Source: Mageeibacillus sp. UBA1243 (lineage in GTDB: Bacteria > Bacillota > Clostridia > UBA1212). Taken from it: a DNA stretch of 8,534 nucleotides. The stretch is from the NCBI GenBank assembly GCA_002308595.1, contig DBWH01000036.1, positions 304-8,837 on the forward strand, read 5' to 3'. Made by a program: the position numbers and the translations under genes. Shown in pieces: positions 1-6,682 of this stretch (its first letter is position 1; every line of letters starts with the position of its first letter). The notes beneath the pieces are model-generated. The model saw nothing but the letters and a program-made list of their open reading frames with translations. It was not told the DNA's origin and ran no database searches.

Positions 1-747
1 GCAGGTATGAAGCTCAACGAGATGATCAATTCCGGCAAGATCACAGCTGACCAGGCTAAGATCGGTTACGTCGGCGCTTGGCCGTATGCAGAGGTTAAAT
101 CCGGATTCACATCCTTCTTCCTCGGCGCAAGATCAGTTTGCCCTACAGCTACAATGGATGTTGTCTACACACAATCCTGGTTTGACATCGCCAAAGAGAA
201 GAGCGCAGCTGAGAACCTCATCGCCAGCGGATGCGTCCTCATCAGCCAGCACGCTGACTCCGAAGGTGCTCCTAAGGCTTGCGAAGCTAAAGGCGTTCCG
301 AACGTTGCTTACAACATCGACACAACTCCTCTCGGACCCACCACAGCTCTCATTTCTTCAAAGATCAACTGGGAGCCTTACTTCGAGCTCATCATCAAAG
401 CAGTTGCAACCGGCGACACAATCCCCGCTGACTACTGCGGCGACTTCTCAACAGGATCCGTTGCTCTTACAACCCTCAACTCTGCAGTTGCTGCAGCAGG
501 CACACAGGAAGCTATCGACGCCGCTAAAGCTAAGATGATCGCAGGCGAACTCAAAGTATTTGACACCAGCACGTGGACATACAAGGGCGAGCACCTCACT
601 GAGTACATTGCAGACGTTATCGACGCAGGCGACTTCGTTAAAGAGACAAACGTTATCCACGACGGTTACTTCGATGAGTCAAACGCAAGCACTTTCAGAT
701 CTGCTCCTTACTTCGATTTAATTATCGACGGTATAATAGAAAAATAA
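1..747 (+). CDS. BMP-family ABC transporter substrate-binding lipoprotein (3' part)
   Basis: The frame is open from base 1 (Ala-Gly-Met-Lys...) to TAA at 745-747, so the ATG at 7 is an internal Met and about one third of the protein, including signal peptide and lipobox, is missing. The 248 visible residues match the C-terminal two thirds of Bmp/PnrA-type nucleoside-binding proteins: an IGYVGAWPYAEV strand, a GARSVCP segment, the W-x-D-x-A-K-E-K helix (SWFDIAKEKSAAENLI), SQHADSEGAP, and VAYNIDT leading to a substrate-contact loop. Such proteins are lipid-anchored outside the membrane and pass a ligand, usually a purine nucleoside, to a NupOPQ-like transporter; those components lie just downstream. 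Codon choice looks strongly biased (many ACA, CTC, GCT), as expected of an abundant binding protein. The exact ligand cannot be read from sequence. Confidence 0.9.
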   Translation, partial: AGMKLNEMINSGKITADQAKIGYVGAWPYAEVKSGFTSFFLGARSVCPTATMDVVYTQSWFDIAKEKSAAENLIASGCVLISQHADSEGAPKACEAKGVPNVAYNIDTTPLGPTTALISSKINWEPYFELIIKAVATGDTIPADYCGDFSTGSVALTTLNSAVAAAGTQEAIDAAKAKMIAGELKVFDTSTWTYKGEHLTEYIADVIDAGDFVKETNVIHDGYFDESNASTFRSAPYFDLIIDGIIEK

Positions 748-997
748 GATCTGAGGTGTCTTTTGACGCCAAGGAAAACCACGGAAGCGGCCCCTCCGGG
801 CCCCTTCCGGATTAGACGATTATATTTGTGGCTGCTGCGGCTCGGTCCGAAAACGACGCCGCAGAAGAGACAAATATTTGACATGTTGAGCCCTGAAAAG
901 GAACCACCACGGGCACATTGGCGTCGTGGCTGTTTGTTTTGGCGGCTCAATGTTTTGGGTTTAAAACAGCACCAAAAAAGCGAAGGAGAACAGCTTT
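748..997 (+). promoter_or_regulatory. Hairpin-rich intergenic region between binding-protein and ATPase genes
   Basis: This 250-base gap holds at least five stems in a row. (1) 755-760/765-770 has a TTTT loop. (2) 782-793/798-809 is a 12-position G+C-rich stem with one C-C mismatch and loop CTCC. (3) 822-829/870-877 encloses a second stem, 835-841/858-864. (4) 883-892/944-953 (core TTGAGCC/GGCTCAA) encloses 907-911/925-929. (5) 951-956/963-968 competes with stem 4 for bases 951-953. No stem is followed by a T run, so I do not call a terminator, and I found no paired -35/-10. Likely roles are 3' protection of the binding-protein message and reduced read-through or processing, giving more binding protein than membrane components; a cis-acting sensor is also possible. 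The function is inferred; the pairing is seen. Confidence 0.5.
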
Positions 998-2521
998 GTG
1001 GAAAATGTAGCTATAGAACTGAGAGGGATTTACAAGCGCTTCGGCCGCATCCAGGCCAACAAGGACGTAAATCTTAAGCTATATCACGGGGAGATTCTGT
1101 CTCTGCTCGGCGAGAACGGTTCCGGAAAGACCACGCTCATGAACATGATTTCCGGAATTTATTTTCCCGACGAGGGCCAGATTTTTATCAACGGCAAAGA
1201 GATCGTGATCAGGTCCCCCAAGGACGCTTTCGACAACGGAATCGGAATGATCCACCAGCACTTCAAGCTCATTGACGTGTTCACCGCGACCCAGAACATA
1301 GTGCTCGGAATGGAGGGCAAGCTTGACCTCAAGGCAGCCGCCAAGAGCGTCAGGGAGCTCTGCGACAGGTACGGCTTTGTGCTTGACCCCAACAAAAAGA
1401 TATACGAAATGTCCGTCTCGGAAAAGCAGACGGTCGAGATCATAAAGGTGCTCTACAAAGGCGCCAATATACTCATTCTTGACGAGCCCACAGCCGTTCT
1501 GACTCCCCAGGAGACCGAAAAGCTGTTCGCAGTCCTCAAAAAGATGAAAGAGGACGGCAAGGCAATCATCATCATCACCCACAAGCTCAACGAGGTGCTC
1601 GCGGTTTCGGACCGTGTCACCGTTCTCAGAAAAGGCGAGACAATCGGCTCTGTAAGCACCGCTGATGCGACGGTCGAGAGTCTCACGGAGATGATGGTCG
1701 GCAAGAAAATCGAGCTCAACATCGAGCGCGCGGATCCCGTAAATCCTACAGACAGGCTCATCGTCGAGAACCTCAGCTGCACGAACAGAGAGGGTCTTCC
1801 GATGCTCAAGGATATCAATTTTGTCGCAAAAGCAGGAGAAATCACGGGCATTGCCGGTATTGCCGGAAGCGGCCAGCGCGAGCTGCTTGAGTCCATTGCC
1901 GGCCTCCAGAGAGACAACAGCGGATCCATCACGTACATCGACCCCGAGACGGGTGAGAAGAAAAATCTTAAAGATATGTCGCCGACGCAGATCAGAGCCC
2001 TTGGCGTCAGACTCTCGTTTGTGCCTGAGGACAGACTCGGAATGGGTCTTGTCGGCAACATGGACATTATCGACAATATGATGCTCCGCACCTACAGCAA
2101 GGGCAAGACGGTTTTCCTCGAAAAGAGCGGACCGACCGCCCTTGCCACAAAAATTGTTGAAGACCTGGAGGTTGTGACGCCGAACATCCAGACGCCTGTA
2201 AGAAGACTCTCCGGCGGAAACGTTCAGAAGGTGCTCGTAGGCCGCGAAATCGCTTCGGGCCCCACCGTGCTCATGGTGGCTTACCCTGTGAGAGGTCTTG
2301 ACATCAACTCGTCGTACCTCATCTACAACCTGCTCAACAGGCAGAAGGAGAGCGGGGCCGCCGTAATTTTCGTCGGCGAGGACCTTGACGTGCTCATCGG
2401 ACTCTGCGACAAGATATATGTACTGTGCGGCGGCAGCATTACCGGCAAGGTTGACGCACGGAAAACAAGCAAAGAAGAAATCGGTTACCTTATGACCAAA
2501 GGCGTGGGAGGCTCAAAATGA
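998..2521 (+). CDS. Nucleoside-type ABC transporter ATP-binding protein, two NBDs (NupO/RbsA class)
   Basis: This 507-residue cytoplasmic ATPase has two fused nucleotide-binding domains. The start is GTG at 998, with AAGGAG at 983-988 nine bases upstream, and the protein begins MENVAIELRGIYKRFG. NBD1 has Walker A GENGSGKTT (38-46), Q-loop Gln87, Walker B ILILDEPT (158-165) and H-loop His195. Its signature reads MSVSEKQ (138-144) where relatives have LSVGEQQ, so the glycine is lost. NBD2 has the usual degenerate P-loop GIAGSGQREL without lysine (287-296), a good signature LSGGNVQ (404-410), and AYPVRGLD (428-435) where PTRGLD is common. This two-domain layout is typical of ATPases serving BMP/NupPQ and ribose-type importers. 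The stop overlaps the next start as ATGA, so it is translationally coupled to the permease. The family call is secure; the substrate is inferred. Confidence 0.93.
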   Translation: MENVAIELRGIYKRFGRIQANKDVNLKLYHGEILSLLGENGSGKTTLMNMISGIYFPDEGQIFINGKEIVIRSPKDAFDNGIGMIHQHFKLIDVFTATQNIVLGMEGKLDLKAAAKSVRELCDRYGFVLDPNKKIYEMSVSEKQTVEIIKVLYKGANILILDEPTAVLTPQETEKLFAVLKKMKEDGKAIIIITHKLNEVLAVSDRVTVLRKGETIGSVSTADATVESLTEMMVGKKIELNIERADPVNPTDRLIVENLSCTNREGLPMLKDINFVAKAGEITGIAGIAGSGQRELLESIAGLQRDNSGSITYIDPETGEKKNLKDMSPTQIRALGVRLSFVPEDRLGMGLVGNMDIIDNMMLRTYSKGKTVFLEKSGPTALATKIVEDLEVVTPNIQTPVRRLSGGNVQKVLVGREIASGPTVLMVAYPVRGLDINSSYLIYNLLNRQKESGAAVIFVGEDLDVLIGLCDKIYVLCGGSITGKVDARKTSKEEIGYLMTKGVGGSK

Positions 2522-3696
2522 AAAAAGATAAAATTGCAAAAGAACCTCTCATACATATCACCAAAAGGGATACGATGCCCCCTTGGCAGAGCATTTTGAT
2601 TCGCGTCGGTGCGGTTTTGATTGCATTGGCGGTTTCGGCGGTGCTTGTCATAGTGCTTACGAAAACAAACCCGATGAGTGTTTTCGACGCCATGTTCAAG
2701 GGAAGCTTTGGTTCAGTGCGTAAGATGCAGAACCTTATGAAGTCGGTGGCGACGCTCCTTTGTATTTCATTGGCGATTACACCCGCATTTAAGATGAAAT
2801 TCTGGAATATCGGTGCCGAGGGACAGGTTCTTATGGGCGCCCTCGCGTCTGCGGCTGTGATGCGCACCATGGGCAGGTATGTCATACCGAGCTGGGTGGT
2901 AATACTTGTGATGCTTGCTGCGGCTCTTGTTTCCGGCCTCATCTGGGCGGTGATTCCCGCAATATTTAAAGCCCTCTGGAATACCAACGAAACGCTGTTC
3001 ACCCTAATGATGAACTACGTGGCAATGCAGATAATCCAGATTTTCATTGCCATCTGGATAAAGAGTGGCTCCGGCGTTGTCGGATACATTAACGAGCAGA
3101 GTCACAGGGGTTGGCTCCCGGATCTGTTCGGTGTCAAATATTTGCTGAATGTAATCGTTGTCGCCGGTCTCACGGTGTTCATGTTTGTGTATCTCAAGTT
3201 CAGCAAACACGGATATGAGATATCGGTCGTCGGCGAAAGCGAGAACACGGCCCGCTACATAGGCATCAATGTGAAAAAGGTGGTCATCAGGACAATGGCC
3301 ATCTCCGGAGCCCTTTGCGGACTTGCGGGATTCCTCCTAGTTGCCGGCGCGGACCACACCATCAACAAGGATCTTGCCGGCGGTATGGGCTTTACCGCAA
3401 TCATGGTTTCATGGCTCGCCAAGTTCAACCCCTTCATCATGGTTGGGGCTTCGTTCATGCTGGTCTTTCTTGACAGGGGCGCCAGCAACGTTGCCACGAT
3501 GTGCAAGCTGAACGACAGCGTAGGCGAGATCATCACGGCCATCATCATATTCTTTATCATCGGCTGCGAGTTCTTTATCAGGTACAAAATCAATTTCCGC
3601 GCCCGCACGCCAAAGGAAAAGGCGCCTGACGAACCTGAAAAGCCTGAACAGGCTGAAATTACTGAAGGCGAAAAAGCGCCTTCGGGCATAGCGTAA
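2518..3696 (+). CDS. ABC transporter permease, NupP type (BPD_transp_2)
   Basis: This 392-residue inner-membrane protein forms half of the channel of the nucleoside importer. The start ATG lies in the ATGA overlap with the ATPase gene, with GGAGG at 2507-2511 and a 6-base gap. A basic N-terminal segment of about 25 residues precedes the first membrane helix (about 27-49). Family hallmarks are FWNIGAEGQ (95-103), NTNETLFTLMMNY (155-167), the cytoplasmic coupling region GESENTARYIGI (239-250) and SGALCGLAGF (263-272). The segment GGMGFTAIMVSWLAKFNP (288-305) matches the conserved G-F-x-A-I motif near the end. About 8-10 hydrophobic spans are visible. After the last helix (about 338-354) there is a charged, Pro/Glu/Lys-rich tail of some 30 residues (from about 363) that looks disordered and is longer than the core fold needs. 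It pairs with the next permease. Confidence 0.93.
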   Translation: MKKDKIAKEPLIHITKRDTMPPWQSILIRVGAVLIALAVSAVLVIVLTKTNPMSVFDAMFKGSFGSVRKMQNLMKSVATLLCISLAITPAFKMKFWNIGAEGQVLMGALASAAVMRTMGRYVIPSWVVILVMLAAALVSGLIWAVIPAIFKALWNTNETLFTLMMNYVAMQIIQIFIAIWIKSGSGVVGYINEQSHRGWLPDLFGVKYLLNVIVVAGLTVFMFVYLKFSKHGYEISVVGESENTARYIGINVKKVVIRTMAISGALCGLAGFLLVAGADHTINKDLAGGMGFTAIMVSWLAKFNPFIMVGASFMLVFLDRGASNVATMCKLNDSVGEIITAIIIFFIIGCEFFIRYKINFRARTPKEKAPDEPEKPEQAEITEGEKAPSGIA

Positions 3697-3702
3697 AGGA
3701 GG
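3695..3702 (+). promoter_or_regulatory. Strong ribosome binding site for the second permease
   Basis: AAAGGAGG begins inside the stop codon of the first permease gene and sits seven bases before the ATG at 3710. It fixes the start and suggests the two permeases are made in step. Confidence 0.8.
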
Positions 3703-3709
3703 CGATAAG

Positions 3710-4693
3710 ATGACAAAGATTATTGATATAATCGTAGCAGCAATCATTCAAGGCATCCCGCTTCTTTACGGAGCCACAGGTGAAATAATAACCGAGAAGA
3801 GCGGCAACCTGAACCTGGGAATCCCCGGAATCATGTATGTGGGAGGCATCTCGGGAATCATTGGCGGCTACATTTATGAGAAAATGACGCCGAATCCCGT
3901 CACCGTGCTGCTTATACTGATACCGTTGCTTTCGTCGCTGCTGGGATCGCTCCTCATGGCGCTCCTCTACAGCTTCCTTACGGTTACCCTCAAATCCAAC
4001 CAGAACGTAACAGGCCTTGCCCTCACCACTTTTGGCGTAGGAATAGGCAATTTCTTCGGTGGCTCCCTCGTCAAGATGATGGGCGGTACAGGCGGTTCAA
4101 TCGCACTCCAGCAAACCGGCAAGGCATTTAGAGCTCAGCTTCCCTTTGCAAAATCTCTCGGCTCAGTGGGCAAGCTGTTCTTCTCGTACGGCTTCCTCGC
4201 ATACCTGGCTTTCGTGATCGCAATCCTCGCGGCACTGTTCCTCAACAAGACAAGGGCAGGCCTCAACCTCAAAGCTGTCGGCGAGAACCCGGCAACGGCC
4301 GACGCCGCAGGAATCAACGTAACGAAGTACAAGTATTTTGCTACATGCATCGGCGGCATGATTGCGGGCCTCGGCGGCCTCTACTGGGTCATGGACTACA
4401 CTGACGGCGCCTGGACTAACAACGGCTTCGGCGACAGGGGCTGGCTTGCCATCGCAATCGTTATTTTTGCCATCTGGAAACCGCTGCTGGCAATCCCCAG
4501 CGCGACACTGTTCGGCGGCCTCTACATCCTGAGCATCTACATTCCCGGCCTCACCAGCTGGCAGAAGGAACTCATCAACACGCTTCCTTACGTGGTTACC
4601 ATCGTGGTTCTCTGCACCGTGAGCGCCAGGAAAAAGAAAGAAAACCTGCCTCCGGCAAGCCTGGGCCTGTCATACTTCAGAGAGGAACGGTAG
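3710..4693 (+). CDS. ABC transporter permease, NupQ type (BPD_transp_2)
   Basis: This 327-residue inner-membrane protein is the second permease of the transporter and lies 13 bases after the first. Family motifs are GATGEIITEKSGNLNLG (21-37), NQNVTGLALTTFGVG (97-111), the coupling segment AVGENPATADAAGINV (189-204), GGMIAGLGGLYW (215-226) and GDRGWLAIAIVIFAIWKP (241-258). About eight to nine hydrophobic spans are visible, and the protein ends in a basic tail (SARKKKEN and following). The segment after NLG reads IPG (38-40), where relatives usually have a Glu-Gly pair (NLG-x-EG); this is a notable substitution in an otherwise conserved loop. Gene order (ATPase, longer permease, shorter permease) is that of B. 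subtilis nupOPQ. It is the last gene of the operon. Confidence 0.93.
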   Translation: MTKIIDIIVAAIIQGIPLLYGATGEIITEKSGNLNLGIPGIMYVGGISGIIGGYIYEKMTPNPVTVLLILIPLLSSLLGSLLMALLYSFLTVTLKSNQNVTGLALTTFGVGIGNFFGGSLVKMMGGTGGSIALQQTGKAFRAQLPFAKSLGSVGKLFFSYGFLAYLAFVIAILAALFLNKTRAGLNLKAVGENPATADAAGINVTKYKYFATCIGGMIAGLGGLYWVMDYTDGAWTNNGFGDRGWLAIAIVIFAIWKPLLAIPSATLFGGLYILSIYIPGLTSWQKELINTLPYVVTIVVLCTVSARKKKENLPPASLGLSYFREER

Positions 4694-4732
4694 TTTTAAC
4701 GTAAAACAGGGGGTTTAACGAAACCGCCAATG

Positions 4733-4786
4733 AAAAAGCCTGCGCCGGCAAAACGGGGTCAAACCCCACCGGCGCAGGCTTTTTTT
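4733..4786. terminator. Bidirectional intrinsic terminator shared by the transporter operon and tmcAL
   Basis: A perfect 16-base stem pairs 4733-4748 with 4769-4784. Its core is GCCTGCGCCGG/CCGGCGCAGGC, with an A run on the left and a T run on the right. The interior holds a second stem (GGGG 4755-4758 with CCCC 4764-4767, loop TCAAA). T runs follow the stem on both strands, so it should stop both the rightward operon and the leftward tmcAL transcript. Two weak hairpins with AACG-containing loops (4693-4707, 4712-4725) lie before it. Confidence 0.9.
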
Positions 4787-4814
4787 GCCCGCAGGGCGGC
4801 CGCTCCGCTCACCG

Positions 4815-6029
4815 TCAGACTTTAATAAGAGGCATTGTCAGCTCAAGGTGAGCCGGAGCATTGGCGGTTTCAAAGCCAAGCACGTAATAGTCGGTGGCAA
4901 GAATCTCCAGCGCCAGCAAATCTGCCCCATTGCAGGAAAAACTCGTCCTGTAGTCTTTGGGAATATTGCCGAATATGACCGGCACTTTCGCGTCCGAAAG
5001 CCCCGAAAGCAGATCCTTTCGCTCCGCCGACACGCCAAGCACTCTAACATAGGGCACATCGATCCTGTCCCTTATCATGGTCTGCCGCGCGCCTGTGAGC
5101 GTTGCGAGCAGAATCCGCCTGATCCTCCCGGACGTAAAAGTTTTGCTTGTGGCCGAGGCGATCAGATTGGCGGTATCGGAAGTCCTGCAGGCCTCGCTGT
5201 AAACGCATTCCGCAAGGCCTCCGCCCGCAAAGGGAAGCTCTCCGATCCCCTCCGGCCCAAGCTCCCGAAGTTTCCCTATAATTAGGGTATTATATTTATT
5301 AAGAGATCTTACAAAACGCCCCTCTTTAACAAGTTCATCTAAAATCTCAAGACTGCTCTCCGGCATGAATTTCCGGAGCCTTTCCAAACCGCCGTCCTGC
5401 CCGGCTTCCTTTTCGCAAATATATTTCCTGATGGCCGCCGCCCCGGCAATCTCCGAGCCCTCGTCCATGTCGCAGTTCCCGTGAACATTGCCGCCAATGC
5501 GTTTCATGCAGCTCACCTCAACGGCCGCCAGCCTTTTCTCAAGGGCAACGATGTACTCAACGCCGAGAGTGTCATTGGCGCCAAGCTCAACCCCGTAAAA
5601 CGCCGAAAGCGCCCTGGGATACGAGAGCCCCGAATCCATAAGCTTTTTTACCGCATCGCCGAAATCGCCCGCAGCCCTCTTACCGGCAAGCCCCTTCAGC
5701 AGCTCAATATCACCGCACTCGCTCCCGAAAACAAGAGCATCGCAAATTCCCGACCGGCACACAACGTCGACAGCCGCGTCCGCAAAGAACTGGGCGCTCT
5801 GCTGCGCGAAAACCGAAGGAATCTCAAGAACAATGTCGGCACCGCCAAGCACCGCCATCTTTGCCCGGCTCCATTTGTCGATCAAAGCCGGCTCCCCCCG
5901 CTGGCAATAATTCCCGCTCATCACGGCCACAACGGTATTCCCGCCCCTCCCGAGGTTCCGCGCAAACTTAAACACGGCCTCGTGTCCGTTATGCATGGGA
6001 TTCAATTCGCAAATTACCGCAACATTCAT
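4815..6029 (-). CDS. tmcAL: tRNA(Met) cytidine acetate ligase TmcAL
   Basis: This 404-residue cytoplasmic enzyme uses ATP and acetate to make N4-acetylcytidine at the wobble base of elongator tRNA-Met. The N-terminus is a nucleotidyltransferase-like Rossmann domain with CELNPMHNGH (7-16), whose HNGH is the HxGH ATP motif. It is followed by VVAVMSGNYCQRGEPALIDK (33-52), KWSRAKMAV, GADIVLEIPS (63-72) and FGSECGD (101-107), all as in YlbM/TmcAL. Further on come TLGVEYI and AAAIRKYI, and near the C-terminus RIRRILLATLTGA and VPYVRVLGVSAE. The length is normal for the family. The start at 6029 is chosen because the family motif begins right after it; the only clear Shine-Dalgarno (AAGGAG, 6044-6049) is 14 bases away, longer than ideal. 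The gene converges on the transporter operon and diverges from a tRNA gene. Confidence 0.93.
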   Translation of the reverse strand: MNVAVICELNPMHNGHEAVFKFARNLGRGGNTVVAVMSGNYCQRGEPALIDKWSRAKMAVLGGADIVLEIPSVFAQQSAQFFADAAVDVVCRSGICDALVFGSECGDIELLKGLAGKRAAGDFGDAVKKLMDSGLSYPRALSAFYGVELGANDTLGVEYIVALEKRLAAVEVSCMKRIGGNVHGNCDMDEGSEIAGAAAIRKYICEKEAGQDGGLERLRKFMPESSLEILDELVKEGRFVRSLNKYNTLIIGKLRELGPEGIGELPFAGGGLAECVYSEACRTSDTANLIASATSKTFTSGRIRRILLATLTGARQTMIRDRIDVPYVRVLGVSAERKDLLSGLSDAKVPVIFGNIPKDYRTSFSCNGADLLALEILATDYYVLGFETANAPAHLELTMPLIKV

Positions 6030-6063
6030 GCCGAAAGCCGTATCTCCTTCCTGTCACACGCCA

Positions 6064-6092
6064 ATTCTACCACCCCCGCCCCCATTTTTCCA
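6064..6092 (-). promoter_or_regulatory. Candidate tmcAL promoter
   Basis: Read on the minus strand, TGGAAA (6092-6087) is followed after 17 bases by TAGAAT (6069-6064). This places the transcript start near 6057, about 28 bases before the tmcAL start codon and just before its ribosome binding site. The -10 is 5/6 and the -35 is 4/6 of consensus. Confidence 0.45.
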
Positions 6093-6137
6093 CTGAATCT
6101 CACCCTCAACCCGCCAATCCGTCAAAACCGATTTTTG

Positions 6138-6166
6138 TTGACACACCCGCCAAAATATGCTAGTAT
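6138..6166 (+). promoter_or_regulatory. Promoter of tRNA-Ala
   Basis: A perfect -35 TTGACA (6138-6143), a 17-base spacer and an extended -10 (TGC then TAGTAT, 6161-6166) give a predicted start near 6173, some 57 bases before the tRNA. The strong -35 plus TGn fits a stable RNA gene. Confidence 0.75.
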
Positions 6167-6229
6167 CACATCCGCACGGAAAGTCCTTGCCCGCCCTACG
6201 CAATCACCTTTCCTGCCGCCAATTATTTT

Positions 6230-6305
6230 GGGCCTATAGCTCAGTTGGGAGAGCGCTGCGTTCGCAACGCAGAGGTCATGGGTTCGAATCCCACTAGGTC
6301 CACCA
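6230..6305 (+). tRNA. tRNA-Ala(CGC)
   Basis: A full 76-base cloverleaf can be folded. The acceptor arm pairs GGGCCTA (6230-6236) with TAGGTCC (6295-6301). The D arm is GCTC/GAGC, and the anticodon stem CTGCG/CGCAG flanks loop TTCGCAA, whose anticodon CGC (6263-6265) reads GCG (alanine). The third acceptor pair is G3:U70, the main alanine identity element, and the discriminator base is A. CCA is encoded at 6303-6305. The T loop is TTCGAAT. The outermost T-stem pair is an A-C mismatch (6278/6294), otherwise the stem pairs. Confidence 0.95.
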
Positions 6306-6307
6306 CA

Positions 6308-6344
6308 CAGAACAAGGTACCCTGAACGAGGGTACCTTGTTCTG
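6308..6344 (+). terminator. Perfect 15-bp hairpin just after the tRNA (no T run)
   Basis: Bases 6308-6322 pair without mismatch with 6330-6344 around loop TGAACGA, starting two bases after the CCA end. There is no T run after it (CGTTAG follows), so it may end or process the tRNA transcript but is not a classical intrinsic terminator. Its outer arm CAGAACAAG recurs inside the 66-base repeat downstream. Confidence 0.55.
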
Positions 6345-6361
6345 CGTTAGAAAAGGTCAGC

Positions 6362-6376
6362 GTGGGATTCGAACCC
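6362..6376 (-). repeat. Inverted copy of the tRNA-Ala T-arm
   Basis: On the minus strand these 15 bases equal 6280-6294 of the tRNA (T stem-loop, GGGTTCGAATCCCAC). The remaining tRNA body is not present on this strand (no anticodon arm or acceptor pairing can be built), so it is a fragment, not a second tRNA gene. Confidence 0.6.
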
Positions 6377-6381
6377 GGGGT

Positions 6382-6407
6382 CCCCGAAAGTGCTCGCACT
6401 TTTGGGG
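6382..6407 (+). repeat. Stem-loop module alpha, copy 1
   Basis: CCCCGAAAGTG pairs with CACTTTTGGGG (11 pairs, one G-T) around tetraloop CTCG. It is preceded by GGGGT and followed by AAAAGGAGGCGCAGCG. Related copies are at 6561-6588 and 8304-8329, with changed bases on both sides of the stem. Confidence 0.7.
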
Positions 6408-6411
6408 AAAA

Positions 6412-6482
6412 GGAGGCGCAGCGGAGCGAGCGATGTCATCAGAACAAGACTTGATCAGTTACTGGTGACGAGCAGGCGCAGC
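6412..6482 (+). repeat. 71-base direct repeat, copy A
   Basis: Matches 6681-6751 with one difference (G6416 versus C6685); the inner 66 bases (6417-6482) are identical. It starts with the spacer GGAG-CGCAGCGGAGCGAGCGAT and contains an 8-bp stem GTCATCAG/CTGGTGAC (6435-6442/6462-6469) that can extend by AAC/GTT. It ends with GAGCAGGCGCAGC. The final bases also join a small hairpin GGCGCA/TGCGCC (6475-6489) unique to this copy. Confidence 0.9.
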
Positions 6483-6494
6483 TTGCGCCGACGC

Positions 6495-6511
6495 AATCCC
6501 ACTAGGTCCAC
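6495..6511 (+). repeat. Direct copy of the tRNA-Ala 3' end (att-like)
   Basis: These 17 bases are identical to tRNA positions 6287-6303: part of the T loop, the T-stem 3' strand, the acceptor 3' strand, the discriminator base and the first C of CCA. The copy lies 208 bases downstream in the same orientation. Such a duplication of a tRNA 3' end is what site-specific integration into a tRNA gene leaves behind. No integrase gene is in the window, so the origin is inferred. Confidence 0.55.
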
Positions 6512-6520
6512 AAAGTGACC

Positions 6521-6564
6521 GGGACCCCCGAAAAATCGTCAGATATATTAAATATGGGGTCCCC
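6521..6564 (+). repeat. Inverted repeat and degraded alpha-like module
   Basis: GGGACCCC (6521-6528) is the inverse of GGGGTCCC (6556-6563). The sequence CCCCGAAAAATCGTCAGAT after the left arm looks like a broken relative of the alpha stem at 6561-6588. The right arm shares bases with that stem, so the two folds exclude each other. Confidence 0.45.
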
Positions 6565-6682
6565 GTAAAATCGTTAGATTTTGCGGGGAAGAGGAGCCAC
6601 AGCGACGCAAACGGAGACTTTCAAGAGAGAAAGAGAAGAAGTTTCTTGAAAGTCGGAGTCCACGTTGCTTGTGGCGACGTGG
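6561..6682 (+). repeat. Three-hairpin unit (modules alpha, gamma, delta), fullest copy
   Basis: Alpha pairs 6561-6572 with 6577-6588 (12 pairs, loop GTTA). The spacer AAGAGGAGCCACAGCGACGC runs on to AAACGGA. Gamma pairs 6616-6626 with 6644-6654 (perfect 11 bp, core GACTTTCAAGA) around a purine-rich loop. Delta pairs 6660-6668 with 6674-6682 (9 bp, loop TTGTG). The last bases of delta are the first bases of the 71-base repeat copy B, so modules abut. Gamma and delta recur at 6764-6825 and, more diverged, at 8357-8421. Confidence 0.65.

Noticed and set aside
878..906. TTGACA at 878-883 as a promoter for the ATPase gene
   Set aside because: No -10-like sequence lies 16-18 bases downstream (GAACCA is found there).
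763..1077. Open frame of about 104 codons with a TTG start across the bmp-ATPase spacer
   Set aside because: It runs through the palindromic hairpins and overlaps the well-supported ATPase start; the composition is Arg/Pro/Gly-rich without domain features.
1453..2091. Minus-strand open frame inside the ATPase gene
   Set aside because: Shadow of the G+C-rich codon pattern of the ABC ATPase; no ribosome binding site or recognisable motif.
5481..6239. Long plus-strand open frame opposite tmcAL
   Set aside because: It is antisense to a clearly recognised enzyme, runs into the tRNA and its promoter, and has no family signature.
6362..6450. Second tRNA gene on the minus strand, suggested by the T-arm-like 15 bases
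   Set aside because: No anticodon arm, D arm or matching acceptor strand can be found in the required positions.
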